Part shown: piece after piece, positions 38,208-47,118 of the stretch
Layout: every line of letters starts with the position of its first letter
Numbering within the stretch: the stretch's first letter is position 1
Source of the DNA: Streptococcus infantis
GTDB taxonomy: Bacteria > Bacillota > Bacilli > Lactobacillales > Streptococcaceae
Assembly (NCBI RefSeq): GCF_000963255.1
Contig: NZ_JYOV01000005.1
Coordinates: 62,001 to 126,000, forward strand
Reading direction: 5' to 3'
Length of the DNA: 64,000 nt
The notes under the pieces: generated by a model
What the model was told of the DNA's origin: nothing
Seen by the model: only the letters and a program-made list of their open reading frames with translations
Databases searched by the model: none
Program-made: the position numbers and the translations under genes

Positions 38208-38891
38208 TTAATCGTCACTTCCAAAGATACGCAAGAAGCTGAGGAAGAGGTTAATAAAGTCGAGGTAGAGGCTAAGCGCCAATGAAATTGCCCAACCTGT
38301 AGCGACTTGACCATTTGATTCTTCATAAACATAGCGAATCTTTTGGTTATCCCAAGCAATCAAACCTGCAAAAACAAGAACCATGACAATACTGATAATG
38401 TAGTCGAAGAGGCCACTGTTTAAAAATACATTGACAATCATAGCTAAAATGAGACCTATCAGGGCTGCAATCAAAGCACGCCCGATACCACTCAAGTCCT
38501 TTTTAATCACAACTCCGACAATTGCCATGACAAAGAAAAGGGCAGCGCTAGAAATGAAAGCCGTTAGAACCGTTCCTGGTAGATAGAGTGATACGATGAA
38601 ACTCAGTGAAAAACCGTTCACTACTGAATAGATGAGAAACATCGGAAGAGCTGCTGGGCTATTTTTATAAGCCATATTACTTGCTGCAATTACAAGAGCA
38701 ACTTCAACTACTCCTGTTACGATTAACCATATGCGGGCGTTAAACATCAACTGAACAAGAAGGTCTTGGAAGGTTGTTAGCATTAAGGCTGAAACAAGTG
38801 CAGATAAGGCGATCCCAATCCCTACAAAAGCATAAACTTTTGCATAAAATTGATTCAAACCTGAACGTTCTTGAATAATTGTTTGATTCAT
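38208..38891 (-). CDS. Bax inhibitor-1 / YccA family membrane protein
   Basis: The 227-residue protein has seven predicted membrane helices and the family's C-terminal pattern (AWDNQKIRYVYEE, then ALSLYLDFINLFLSFLRIFG). Bacterial BI-1 proteins conduct protons or calcium; the physiological role in streptococci is not established. It is a single gene with SD AAGGAGAAA and a TATAAT box about 35 bp upstream of the ATG. Confidence 0.88.
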   Translation of the reverse strand: MNQTIIQERSGLNQFYAKVYAFVGIGIALSALVSALMLTTFQDLLVQLMFNARIWLIVTGVVEVALVIAASNMAYKNSPAALPMFLIYSVVNGFSLSFIVSLYLPGTVLTAFISSAALFFVMAIVGVVIKKDLSGIGRALIAALIGLILAMIVNVFLNSGLFDYIISIVMVLVFAGLIAWDNQKIRYVYEESNGQVATGWAISLALSLYLDFINLFLSFLRIFGSDD

Positions 38892-38944
38892 ATCTTTTTC
38901 TCCTTATGAAATCTTTTTACTGATTATAACAAAAATTAAATCAT

Positions 38945-39685
38945 TTAACTCAAATAAAACATGAGTATACCTGCAGCAATGGCGACATTGAGGCTTTCTG
39001 CCTGCCCTTTCATGCTGATGTGGACCAATTGGTCTGCCTGGTCTGTCATGAATGGACTAATGCCTTGACCCTCATTTCCCATGACTAAGGCAAAATCTTC
39101 TAACCGAGCCAATTCACGATAATCTTTAGAGTTTTGTGATAAGGTGGTTGCCAGAATTGGTAAACCGCTCTTTTTAGCTTGTTCCACAAACCCTTCGACA
39201 GACATACGATAAATCGGCAAATGGAAATGACTGCCTTGCATGGAGCGAAGCGTTTTGAGGCTATAGATATCTGCTGACTTGCTGGAAACGATGACTCCAG
39301 AAAAACCTGCTGCATCTGCCGTCCGAATCATGGTCCCAACATTTCCAGGATCCTGCACATCTTCTAAAAAGAGATACTTTCCTTGGCTCAAATCTGGTAA
39401 CTGCTCATCCTCCTTTTGAACAATGGCAACAATACCCTGAGGAGTTTGAGAATCTGCTAAATCGAGCAAGATTTCTTCTGTCACAAGGACAGTCTGAGGA
39501 TAGTCTACTAATTTTTCACCATACTCTGCGAGAGCAAAAATTTTCTCAATCTTTGCACCTGCTTGAATAGCTTCTTCAAACAGATGCCATCCCTCAATCA
39601 GATAAGAGGTTTTCCGATATTTTTTTTGATGTAATTTCTTGGCATTTTTTACCACAGAATTGGCTTTAGAGGTTATAATAGTCAT
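38945..39685 (-). CDS. TrmH/SpoU-family RNA methyltransferase
   Basis: The 246-residue SPOUT methyltransferase has an N-terminal substrate-binding domain (SKANSVVKNAKKLHQKKYR, LIEGWHLFEEAI) and the C-terminal knotted SAM domain with DPGNVGTMIRTADAAGF and VMGNEGQGIS. It probably 2'-O-methylates rRNA or tRNA; the target is unknown. There is no SD before this ATG, and the TATAAT box lies only 5 bp upstream, so the mRNA is probably leaderless. An alternative ATG 18 bp upstream would lie inside the promoter. Confidence 0.86.
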   Translation of the reverse strand: MTIITSKANSVVKNAKKLHQKKYRKTSYLIEGWHLFEEAIQAGAKIEKIFALAEYGEKLVDYPQTVLVTEEILLDLADSQTPQGIVAIVQKEDEQLPDLSQGKYLFLEDVQDPGNVGTMIRTADAAGFSGVIVSSKSADIYSLKTLRSMQGSHFHLPIYRMSVEGFVEQAKKSGLPILATTLSQNSKDYRELARLEDFALVMGNEGQGISPFMTDQADQLVHISMKGQAESLNVAIAAGILMFYLS

Positions 39686-39696
39686 AGAAATATTAT
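39674..39696. promoter_or_regulatory. Overlapping divergent promoters of the methyltransferase and acyP
   Basis: On the minus strand an extended -10 TGTTATAAT has TATAAT at 39691-39696, placing +1 at or next to the methyltransferase ATG (39685). On the plus strand a TATAAT at 39674-39679, inside the methyltransferase reading frame, can serve acyP. The -35 regions are weak for both. Confidence 0.6.
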
Positions 39697-39718
39697 AACA
39701 CAATCAAGGAGGTTTGGT

Positions 39719-39997
39719 ATGCAAAAGGTTAAAATGATCGCCCAAGGTCGCGTCCAAGGAGTGGGCTTTCGCTGGGGTGTCTATACCCTAGCTCTAGAAC
39801 TAGGTGGCATTACGGGTCGTGTCTGGAATAACGATGACGGAACCGTTGAAATTCTTGCTCAAGCAGAATCTTCAGCCATCATGGCCAAGTTTATCCAAGA
39901 GATTCGAAAAGGCCCTACCCCATTCTCTAAAGTAACCTATCTTGATGTTCAATTGAGTAACTTTCCATCTTATTCAGACTTCAAAGTCGCAAATTAG
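39719..39997 (+). CDS. acyP: Acylphosphatase
   Basis: The 92-residue acylphosphatase hydrolyses acyl phosphates. The phosphate-binding loop GRVQGVGFRW, with its Arg, and the catalytic Asn in GRVWNNDDGTVEI are present. SD AAGGAGG is 6 bp before the ATG. It is divergent from the methyltransferase and followed 77 bp later by yidC. Confidence 0.93.
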   Translation: MQKVKMIAQGRVQGVGFRWGVYTLALELGGITGRVWNNDDGTVEILAQAESSAIMAKFIQEIRKGPTPFSKVTYLDVQLSNFPSYSDFKVAN

Positions 39998-40074
39998 GTC
40001 TCTAGAACTATTGTATATTTTCCAAAAAAACAGTAGAATAGAAAGGTATAATTTTTAAAGAAGGAATAAAAACA

Positions 40075-41001
40075 GTGAAATCAATTAAACGAATCGCTCT
40101 CTCAGTCATGGGAGTGGCTATGCTATTAGTCTTGACAGGTTGTGTCCAGGTTGATAAATCAACAGGACTCCCAACTGGTCCCGTTTGGGATTTCTTGGGT
40201 GCTCCAATGGGAGAAGCTATCAAATACTTCGCTAATGATCAAGGTCTCGGTTTCGGTGTTGGGATCATCATCGTAACCATTATCGTTCGCTTGATTATCC
40301 TCCCACTTGGTATCTACCAATCATGGAAGGCGACCCTTCACTCTGAGAAGATGAATGCTCTCAAGCACGTCCTTGAACCACATCAGACTCGCCTGAAAGA
40401 AGCAACGACACAAGAAGAAAAATTAGAAGCTCAACAAGCTCTCTTTGCTGCTCAAAAAGAGCACGGCATCAGCATGTTTGGCGGCGTGGGATGTTTCCCT
40501 ATCCTCATTCAAATGCCTTTCTTCTCTGCTATCTACTTTGCTGCCCAACATACTGAAGGAGTTGCCCAAGCAAGCTACCTAGGAATTCCTCTAGGCTCAC
40601 CTAGTATGATTTTGGTTGCCTTTGCTGGTATCCTTTACTATCTTCAATCACTCCTTTCTTTACATGGAGTTGAGGATGAAACTCAAAGAGAACAAATCAA
40701 GAAGATGCTCTATATGAGCCCTCTCATGATTGTCGTGTTCTCTGTCTTCTCACCAGCCAGCGTTACACTTTACTGGGTTGTCGGTGGTTTCATGATGATT
40801 CTTCAACAATTTATCATCAACTACATCGTTCGTCCAAAACTTCGTAAAAAAGTACGTGAAGAATTTGCTAAGAACCCACCAAAAGCAAGTAAAACTTCAA
40901 GTACTCGTAAAGATGTAACCCCTGAACCAGCAACAGCTATCACAACTTCTAACAAGAAGAAAAACAAAAAACGCAATGCTGGAAAACAACATTCTAGATA
41001 A
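40075..41001 (+). CDS. yidC: Membrane protein insertase YidC (YidC2/OxaA type)
   Basis: The 308-residue protein begins with GTG after SD AAGGAAT. A lipoprotein signal (MLLVLTGC) is followed by five membrane helices and the Oxa1 domain with the hydrophilic-groove Arg in IIVRLIILPLGIYQSW. The long basic tail (about 260-308, KKKNKKRNAGK) is typical of YidC2, which binds ribosomes. It inserts and folds membrane proteins alongside Sec and SRP. A TATAAT box lies at 40047-40052. Confidence 0.93.
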   Translation: MKSIKRIALSVMGVAMLLVLTGCVQVDKSTGLPTGPVWDFLGAPMGEAIKYFANDQGLGFGVGIIIVTIIVRLIILPLGIYQSWKATLHSEKMNALKHVLEPHQTRLKEATTQEEKLEAQQALFAAQKEHGISMFGGVGCFPILIQMPFFSAIYFAAQHTEGVAQASYLGIPLGSPSMILVAFAGILYYLQSLLSLHGVEDETQREQIKKMLYMSPLMIVVFSVFSPASVTLYWVVGGFMMILQQFIINYIVRPKLRKKVREEFAKNPPKASKTSSTRKDVTPEPATAITTSNKKKNKKRNAGKQHSR

Positions 41002-41006
41002 AAAAT

Positions 41007-41037
41007 AAAAGGCTTAGCTTAAATGCTGAGCCTTTTC
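41007..41037 (+). terminator. Terminator of yidC
   Basis: AAAGGCTTAGC pairs with GCTGAGCCTTT (one wobble), followed by TTCT. Confidence 0.82.
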
Positions 41038-41044
41038 TATAGTC

Positions 41045-41080
41045 AAAAAGAGGCCGAGAAAAAATCTCGACCTCTTCTTT
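41045..41080 (-). terminator. Terminator of pflA
   Basis: Minus strand AAGAGGTCGAGA pairs with CTCGGCCTCTT around a T-rich loop, followed by TTTTT. It is convergent with the yidC terminator. Confidence 0.85.
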
Positions 41081-41084
41081 CATT

Positions 41085-41879
41085 TTATCCATGTACACGT
41101 TTCATGTAATCTTGATAGCTTTCTGTATCCATCAATTCCTTAGCATTCTTGACGCGATCTGCTGTTGGAGGTTTAACTCCTTCAAGGGAATATGGAATCC
41201 CAAGCTCACGCCATTTGAACTCACCCATAGTGTGATAAGGCAAGATTTCAAACTTATCAACATTTTTGAGAGTTTTTACAAACTTACCAAGTTCAATCAA
41301 ATCTTCATCGCGGTCTGTCAATCCAGGTACAAGAACGTGACGAATCCAAACAGGTTTACCGATTTCTGACAAGTACTGGGCACAAGCCAGAATGTTTTTA
41401 TTGGTTTGACTGGTTACAATCTTGTGTTGTGCTTCGTTGATTTCCTTGATATCAAGGAGAACCAAGTCTGTCACGGCCATTAACTTGTTGAACTTTTCTA
41501 GATAGCGTGGTTTGTTACGGAATGGAAGGGCACAAGTATCCAAGGTACAGTGGATACCCTTTTCTTTTGCCTTGGTGAAAAGGGCAATCAAGAAATCAAT
41601 CTGCAAGAGGGCTTCTCCTCCGCTGACTGTGATACCTCCCTTGTCTCCCCAGAAACCACGATAACGAAGCGCTTCTTCTAGAACATCATCTACTGTTCGT
41701 ACACGAGATTTATTGGTTTCCATAGCCCAAGTATCAGGGTTATGGCAGTATTGGCAACGCATCTGACAGCCTTGCAAAAAGACAATAAAACGAATCCCAG
41801 GGCCATCTACCGCCCCAAAACTCTCTGTCGAATGCACCATTCCTGTCACTTGTCCATAGTCAATTATTTCCTCAGACAT
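41085..41879 (-). CDS. pflA: Pyruvate formate-lyase activating enzyme
   Basis: The 264-residue radical-SAM enzyme generates the glycyl radical of pyruvate formate-lyase. The 4Fe-4S motif CQMRCQYC, the ISGGEALLQ-type GGE motif and VHSTESFGAVDGPGIR at the N-terminus are diagnostic. It acts in anaerobic mixed-acid fermentation. It is a single gene with SD AAGGAAGG upstream of the ATG. Confidence 0.95.
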   Translation of the reverse strand: MSEEIIDYGQVTGMVHSTESFGAVDGPGIRFIVFLQGCQMRCQYCHNPDTWAMETNKSRVRTVDDVLEEALRYRGFWGDKGGITVSGGEALLQIDFLIALFTKAKEKGIHCTLDTCALPFRNKPRYLEKFNKLMAVTDLVLLDIKEINEAQHKIVTSQTNKNILACAQYLSEIGKPVWIRHVLVPGLTDRDEDLIELGKFVKTLKNVDKFEILPYHTMGEFKWRELGIPYSLEGVKPPTADRVKNAKELMDTESYQDYMKRVHG

Positions 41880-42012
41880 ATCGTTACCTTCCTTGAAAAC
41901 GTTTTATAGTCTTTATTATACCATGACTGAAAAGAAAAACCACAGATTTTGCCTATTTTTTAGAAAACAATCTGTTTTTCACTTTCAACTTTCATGATTT
42001 TCAAAATATTTA

Positions 42013-43266
42013 TTAATCCTTATCAAAATCAAAGCCATAGAGAGTCGCAAAATAGTCCTCTGGTCGCTCTGCTCGGCGGATCAAGCGTGCTCCACCATCC
42101 TCTGTATATAGAATTTCTGCCGAACGAAGCTTGGCATTGTACTGGTAACCCATAGAGAAGCCATGCGCACCTGTATCATGAATGACTAACAAATCATCAA
42201 TTTCTGTTTGAGGTAGTTCACGATTAACTGCAAACTTGTCGTTGTTTTCACAAAGAGAGCCAACAACATCAACCACTTCAGTCTGACCATCAGGATGCAT
42301 CATATTGGTGATGTGGTGATAGGCACCATACATAGCTGGTCTCATCAGGTTGACAGCTGAGGCATCTACTCCTAGATAGGTACGGTAGGTTTTCTTTTTA
42401 TGAGTTACTTTTGTGACTAAAATTCCATGAGGTGCCAACATAAAGCGCCCTAGTTCTGTAAAGATCTTAACCTGACCAAGTCCTGCTGGTGTGAGGACTT
42501 CTTCATAAACCTGACGAACTCCCTCACCAATCAAAGCGATATCATTAGGCTCTTGATCTGGGCGATAGTTAACCCCGATACCACCTGAAAGATTGATAAA
42601 ATCCAGTGAAATACCTAACTTTTCCTTGATTTCTACTGCCAATTCAAAAAGCTGACGTGCTAATTCTGGATAGTAGAGATGGGTCACTGTATTTGACGCT
42701 AGGAAGGAATGAATCCCAAAGGTTTTAGCTCCCTTTTCTTTCAAGATGGCAAAGGCTTCAAAAAGCTGTTCCTTAGTCATCCCGAACTTAGCTTCACCAG
42801 GATTATCCATAATGTCCGTACCCAGTTCAAATACGCCACCAGGATTGTAACGGCAAGAGATGATTTCTGGGATGCCTGCTGCACGTTCCAAATGCTCGAT
42901 ATCTTCAAAGGCATCTAAATTAATCGTCGCCCCCAATTCTCGCGCATAAGCATACTCTCTATCTGGGGTGTTATTAGATGAAAACATCATATCCGCCCCT
43001 GTAAACCCAAGCTTGTGACTCATTAAGAGTTCGACATAACTAGAACAATCCACTCCACATCCTTCTTCTTGCAAAATCTTCAAGATAGCTGGAGTTGGGG
43101 TTGCTTTAACTGCGAAGTATTCTTTAAAGCCCTTATTCCAAGAAAAGGCCTTGTTTACTGCGCGTGCTTTCTCACGAATCCCTTTTTCATCGTAAAGATG
43201 GAATGGGGTTGGAAACTCCTCAACAATCTTTTCTAAGGCATCACGTTTAATAAATGGTGTTTTCAT
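42013..43266 (-). CDS. lysA: Diaminopimelate decarboxylase LysA
   Basis: The 417-residue fold-III PLP decarboxylase converts meso-diaminopimelate to lysine. The PLP Lys lies in YFAVKATPTP, with phosphate-binding LSGGIGVNY and the downstream catalytic Cys in VVGSLCENNDKF. The gene follows purR but is separated from it by a terminator. Carboxynorspermidine decarboxylases share the fold; the lysine-pathway call is more likely but not proven from sequence alone. Confidence 0.87.
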   Translation of the reverse strand: MKTPFIKRDALEKIVEEFPTPFHLYDEKGIREKARAVNKAFSWNKGFKEYFAVKATPTPAILKILQEEGCGVDCSSYVELLMSHKLGFTGADMMFSSNNTPDREYAYARELGATINLDAFEDIEHLERAAGIPEIISCRYNPGGVFELGTDIMDNPGEAKFGMTKEQLFEAFAILKEKGAKTFGIHSFLASNTVTHLYYPELARQLFELAVEIKEKLGISLDFINLSGGIGVNYRPDQEPNDIALIGEGVRQVYEEVLTPAGLGQVKIFTELGRFMLAPHGILVTKVTHKKKTYRTYLGVDASAVNLMRPAMYGAYHHITNMMHPDGQTEVVDVVGSLCENNDKFAVNRELPQTEIDDLLVIHDTGAHGFSMGYQYNAKLRSAEILYTEDGGARLIRRAERPEDYFATLYGFDFDKD

Positions 43267-43292
43267 AGGACTCCTTCATATTCATTATCAAA

Positions 43293-43322
43293 GAAAGGCT
43301 GGGACGAAAGTTCCAACCTTTG
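43293..43322 (-). terminator. Probable terminator of purR
   Basis: Minus strand AAAGGTTGGAAC pairs with GTCCCAGCCTTT (two weak positions), followed by CTTTGAT. The T tract is short, so some read-through into lysA is possible. Confidence 0.6.
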
Positions 43323-43338
43323 TATTTCAAGTCAATTC

Positions 43339-44163
43339 TTATTTTTCTGTATCGAAGATATTTCCAACTTCAACAGCAATTTGTTGGTTCTTCACATCAA
43401 TATTTGTGACTCTCAAGAGTGACTTGTAGTCGAACTGTTGTTCACGGTCTTCCTGTGCATTATCAGCAAAGACAGCTACACCAGCCAACTCTGAATCAAA
43501 CTCAGACAAGAGGCTAATCATCCCGTTAATGGTTCCTCCACCCTTCAAGAAGTCATCAACGATCAAGACACGACTTCCTGCTTTAAGGCTACGTTTTGAA
43601 AGGAACATCTTTTCGATACGGTCACTAGAACCTGAAACATAGTTGACACTAACAGTTGAACCTTCAGTGATTTTCAAGTCGCGACGGACAATGACAAATG
43701 GTACGTTGAGGACATTTGCCACTGCATTTGCGAGCGGAACCCCTTTGGTCGCAACAGTCATAACGGCATCAATCTTCTGATCCATAAAGCTCTTGGCAAT
43801 AATGCGACCGATGTTTTTCAAAATAGCTGGAGTGCTCAATAGGTCAGATAAATAAATGTAGCCACCTGGAAGAATACGGTCACTCTCTGAAAGTTTATCA
43901 CGAAGCTCTTCGATAATCGCTTTAGACTCAAGGGTAGAGATCGATGGTGTAAAAATAACACCACCACCAGCACCTGTCACCGTTTGAATATGACCGATTT
44001 CAATTTCTTCGAAAGCACGCTTAATGATGACGATATCTTCAGAAATAGACGATTTGGCAGATTCATACTTTTCCGCAAAGGTGTTGAGACTGGTTAATTT
44101 GTATGGATTGTTAATCAAGTAATTGGAAATGACAACCATCCGATCACTTCTTCTTAATTTCAT
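43339..44163 (-). CDS. purR: Purine operon repressor PurR
   Basis: The 274-residue Gram-positive PurR has an N-terminal winged helix (about 1-73; RRSDRMVVISNYLINNPY) and a phosphoribosyltransferase-like domain with the PRPP loop VLIVDDFLKGGGTI. It controls purine synthesis genes, with PRPP lowering DNA binding in B. subtilis and PurR acting as an activator in Lactococcus. An extended -10 TGATATAAT lies about 40 bp upstream. The SD is weak. Confidence 0.94.
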   Translation of the reverse strand: MKLRRSDRMVVISNYLINNPYKLTSLNTFAEKYESAKSSISEDIVIIKRAFEEIEIGHIQTVTGAGGGVIFTPSISTLESKAIIEELRDKLSESDRILPGGYIYLSDLLSTPAILKNIGRIIAKSFMDQKIDAVMTVATKGVPLANAVANVLNVPFVIVRRDLKITEGSTVSVNYVSGSSDRIEKMFLSKRSLKAGSRVLIVDDFLKGGGTINGMISLLSEFDSELAGVAVFADNAQEDREQQFDYKSLLRVTNIDVKNQQIAVEVGNIFDTEK

Positions 44164-44221
44164 TATATTTTTACCATTCTTTTTTATTTAGTCTTTTTCT
44201 CATTATATCACACTAAAGCAA

Positions 44222-44262
44222 AAAAAACGAACTTTATTGCCTAAATAAAGTTCATTTTTTTA
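44222..44262. terminator. Bidirectional hairpin terminator of the yhaM gene
   Basis: GAACTTTAT (44229-44237) pairs with ATAAAGTTC (44244-44252), flanked by A7 on the left and T7 on the right, so it works on either strand. It ends the long rpe-rmuC-yhaM transcript before purR. Confidence 0.85.
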
Positions 44263-44266
44263 GTTT

Positions 44267-45208
44267 CTAGTCTAATTTCGGCTTGTAGAAGGAACGATTG
44301 TCCATAGCAAAGACTTTATTGGTCATTTCTCCCTCATCAACAAGGGCCAGAGCTGTTGTCATCATCATCATGCTGGCATCCAAATTATCAATCATATGAA
44401 TAATTTCTGCTTCCATCACTCGAGGACGAACTGGACTACCATACTCAAGGAGACCATGGTGACTGAGAATGACATGGCGAAGAAGTACAACTTCTTCTCT
44501 GGTATCATCAATGCCAAGTTCCATTACCGCTTTAGTAATTTCGCTATCAATCAGAGCGATATGACCGATAAGGTTTCCTCTTACTGTGTACTCTGTCTGG
44601 TCAGGACCTGTCAACTCAATAACCTTGGCAAGGTCGTGCAACATAATTCCCGCATAGAGCAAGCTCTTATTGAGCTGAGGATAAATATCTGCAATTGCTT
44701 CTGCCAAACGAACCATAGTGGCAGTATGATAAGCAAGACCTGTTTCAAAAGCATGATGGTTGGTCTTAGCAGCTGGATAAGAGTAGAATTCCTTGTCATA
44801 CTTGGTGTAGAGATTTCGAACAATTCGCTGCCAAATTGGATTTTCAATTTTAAAAATCATCTGCGCCATATATTCACGAATCTCTTTGGCATCTACTGGA
44901 GATTTAACCTTGAAGTCCGCTGGGTCGTTGGGTTCGCCAGGTTGTGGTAAGCGAAGGGTGATTTGATTAACCTGAGGCGTATTGTTGTACACTTCACGAC
45001 GACCTTGCATATGAACTACTTTCCCTGCTGTAAAGGTTTCAACATTGTGGGGTTGAGCATCCCAGAGCTTCCCTTCGATTTCTCCACTATCATCTTGGAA
45101 GGTGAAGGCTAGGTAGTTTTTCCCAGCACGTGTCTGTCTCAGGTCAGCTGACTTAATCAGGTAAAAGCCTTCAAAAAGCTCATCTTTCTTCATGTGACTA
45201 ATCTTCAT
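44267..45208 (-). CDS. 3'-5' exoribonuclease YhaM / Cbf1
   Basis: The 313-residue protein starts MKISHMKKDELFEGFYL with SD GAGGAAG; the frame runs further upstream without an SD. It has an N-terminal OB fold (about 15-95, TFQDDSGEIEGKLWDA) and an HD phosphohydrolase domain (about 155-290) with HHAFETGLAYH and MLHDLAKV. YhaM/CBF1 trims RNA 3' ends; in pneumococci it is linked to small-RNA turnover. It overlaps rmuC by 11 bp. Confidence 0.9.
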   Translation of the reverse strand: MKISHMKKDELFEGFYLIKSADLRQTRAGKNYLAFTFQDDSGEIEGKLWDAQPHNVETFTAGKVVHMQGRREVYNNTPQVNQITLRLPQPGEPNDPADFKVKSPVDAKEIREYMAQMIFKIENPIWQRIVRNLYTKYDKEFYSYPAAKTNHHAFETGLAYHTATMVRLAEAIADIYPQLNKSLLYAGIMLHDLAKVIELTGPDQTEYTVRGNLIGHIALIDSEITKAVMELGIDDTREEVVLLRHVILSHHGLLEYGSPVRPRVMEAEIIHMIDNLDASMMMMTTALALVDEGEMTNKVFAMDNRSFYKPKLD

Positions 45209-46454
45209 ATTCTTCCTCATCTTCTTGGAATTGGAGCAAATCAAGCGCAGGCTCACCTTCTGATAACTCAATGTGACGAAGCGTTCGCTCGATAGCTGTA
45301 GTACGACGGTTTAATAAATCATCAATATTGCCAGAGGCATGTTGGAGATGTTTTTGTGCCTTGACCAGAATACCTCCAAACTTGCCAAATTCTGTTTTGA
45401 CACTAGCTAGGGTTTTACTGATATGGTCAGCACTCTTTTGGATATTGAGTGTCTTGAAGCCAACTGATAGAGAATTGAGTAGGGCTGATAAGGTACTTGG
45501 ACCTGCAACGATAATTTGCTCCTCCCGTCTCAAATCATCAAAGAAAATTGGATTGCGAACAATTTCTGAATAGAGACCTTCTGTCGGAACAAACAAGACT
45601 CCAAAATTGGTTGTTCGAGGTGGCGCCAGGTACTTACTCTTGATATCCTTGGCAAAACGCTTGACGCTTGCTAGGAGAGACTTACGGCAGCGCTCGATTT
45701 CATCCTTATCACCTGCTTCATAGGCTTCTTCCAGACGGTAATAATCCGCCAGGGGAAACTTAGAATCAATCGGTAGATAAACATATTCCTGGTCACCTTG
45801 CCCAGGTAACTTGATGGCGTATTCCACACGTTCACTAGAGTTTTCAACAGTAGCAAATTCTCGTTCATACTGGGCAGGTGTCATGATATCTTCAATAATC
45901 TGTCCCAGTTGTAATTCACCCAGAATTCCTCGGGTCTTGGTTCCAGAAAGAACTTTATTAAGCGCACCGACATCACGCGCCACCGTCTGCATTTCACCTA
46001 GGCCTCGATTGACAGATTCCAGTTGTTTGGAAACTGTCTCAAATGAAGCCTGCAAGCGTGTCTGCAAGGTCTTTTCTAATTTCTCCTCGACCGTTTGGCG
46101 CATCTGTTCCAAGCGTTGCTCATTTGATTCCTGCAAGGCCTGTAGTCGTTGGTCAGTCTTATCTCTTGTTTGAAGGAGGTTCTCATTCATTTCCTGCCGA
46201 ACTTGAGTTAAGCCCTGGTGCAATTCAATACGCACCTCCTGCAAACGGTCGCTGACAGCCACTTCCAAGTCTTTTTGATCTAGCTGACTAGCTTGTCTGG
46301 CTTGTTCAAATCGATAATCTAGCTGGTCTGATAGGTTATCTGCTTGGTCCTCCAAACTCTTGGTCAGATATTTTTCCTGCTTGTCCTGCCTTTGCCAAAT
46401 GAGAAAGAGGCCGACCAGATTAGCAACTAATAAAACAACAAGTAAACTTTCCAT
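45198..46454 (-). CDS. rmuC: RmuC-family DNA recombination protein
   Basis: The 418-residue protein starts MESLLVVLLVANLVGLFL, an N-terminal membrane helix, after SD GGAGG. A long coiled coil (about 35-150, rich in Gln, Glu and Lys) leads to the nuclease-like RmuC domain (about 165-390; AIKLPGQ, YLPIDSKFPL). RmuC limits DNA rearrangement in E. coli. The start is 1 bp after the thiN stop codon. Confidence 0.9.
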   Translation of the reverse strand: MESLLVVLLVANLVGLFLIWQRQDKQEKYLTKSLEDQADNLSDQLDYRFEQARQASQLDQKDLEVAVSDRLQEVRIELHQGLTQVRQEMNENLLQTRDKTDQRLQALQESNEQRLEQMRQTVEEKLEKTLQTRLQASFETVSKQLESVNRGLGEMQTVARDVGALNKVLSGTKTRGILGELQLGQIIEDIMTPAQYEREFATVENSSERVEYAIKLPGQGDQEYVYLPIDSKFPLADYYRLEEAYEAGDKDEIERCRKSLLASVKRFAKDIKSKYLAPPRTTNFGVLFVPTEGLYSEIVRNPIFFDDLRREEQIIVAGPSTLSALLNSLSVGFKTLNIQKSADHISKTLASVKTEFGKFGGILVKAQKHLQHASGNIDDLLNRRTTAIERTLRHIELSEGEPALDLLQFQEDEEEYED

Positions 46455-46455
46455 C

Positions 46456-47118
46456 CTACCTCCTATCTTTGCTATGCAAGACGACCACATAGCCATCTGG
46501 GCAAGTCACTGACACTTCCCTATCTATATATTCGTTAGAAGCATAAACTTTCTTAAAGAAAAAATTCTCCTCTATCAGTTCATACTTGGCACCGAGTATT
46601 GTCAAACGACTATCCCTCACAGGCATAAAGGCCAAATAATCATAGTCCGAACGTGGTTCAAGTTGACTGGTCCCTTCTGGACAGTAACGAATCAAATTTT
46701 GCCCATCCTCAATCTCTATTTGACGCATATAGGGCGCCAATTTAGGATTGCTAGGCAGAAAGACATTAGCCAACATATGGTCAATGCGACTACCTAGGGC
46801 ACCAAAAATGGTTACCTGAGCTTGCGGATTTTTTTCAAAAATCGTTAGAAGCGCCAGTTCTAGATCTGTATCATCTTTTTCTGGCTGAGCTTGGACAAAG
46901 TGCTGGGCATGTTTTTGAATCAACTGACGTTCTTCTACAGTCACAGAATCAAAATCCCCAACGGCTAAAGCAAGAGGAAGTTTTTCCTCCAATACCCAAA
47001 GTGAGCCTCGATCCACACCGACATAGCAATCAAAATCTGTTCGATAGTGACCACGGTCTCCACCAGCAAAAACTGCAACTCTAGTCCAGTTCTTTTCTGA
47101 GAGCTTGCACTCGTTCAT
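46456..47118 (-). CDS. thiN: Thiamine pyrophosphokinase
   Basis: The 220-residue protein makes thiamine diphosphate from thiamine and ATP. It carries VAVFAGGD, VGVDRG, VGDFDSV and the GSRIDHMLAN active-site segment. I choose the ATG at 47118, which has SD GGGAG, giving a 38-bp overlap with the end of rpe; a second ATG 21 bp upstream is possible. It is co-transcribed with rpe and rmuC. Confidence 0.88.
   Translation of the reverse strand: MNECKLSEKNWTRVAVFAGGDRGHYRTDFDCYVGVDRGSLWVLEEKLPLALAVGDFDSVTVEERQLIQKHAQHFVQAQPEKDDTDLELALLTIFEKNPQAQVTIFGALGSRIDHMLANVFLPSNPKLAPYMRQIEIEDGQNLIRYCPEGTSQLEPRSDYDYLAFMPVRDSRLTILGAKYELIEENFFFKKVYASNEYIDREVSVTCPDGYVVVLHSKDRR

Noticed and set aside
44396..44950. 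A 184-codon plus-strand frame opposite yhaM
   Set aside because: It is antisense to the HD domain of a conserved exoribonuclease and shows no start signal of its own.
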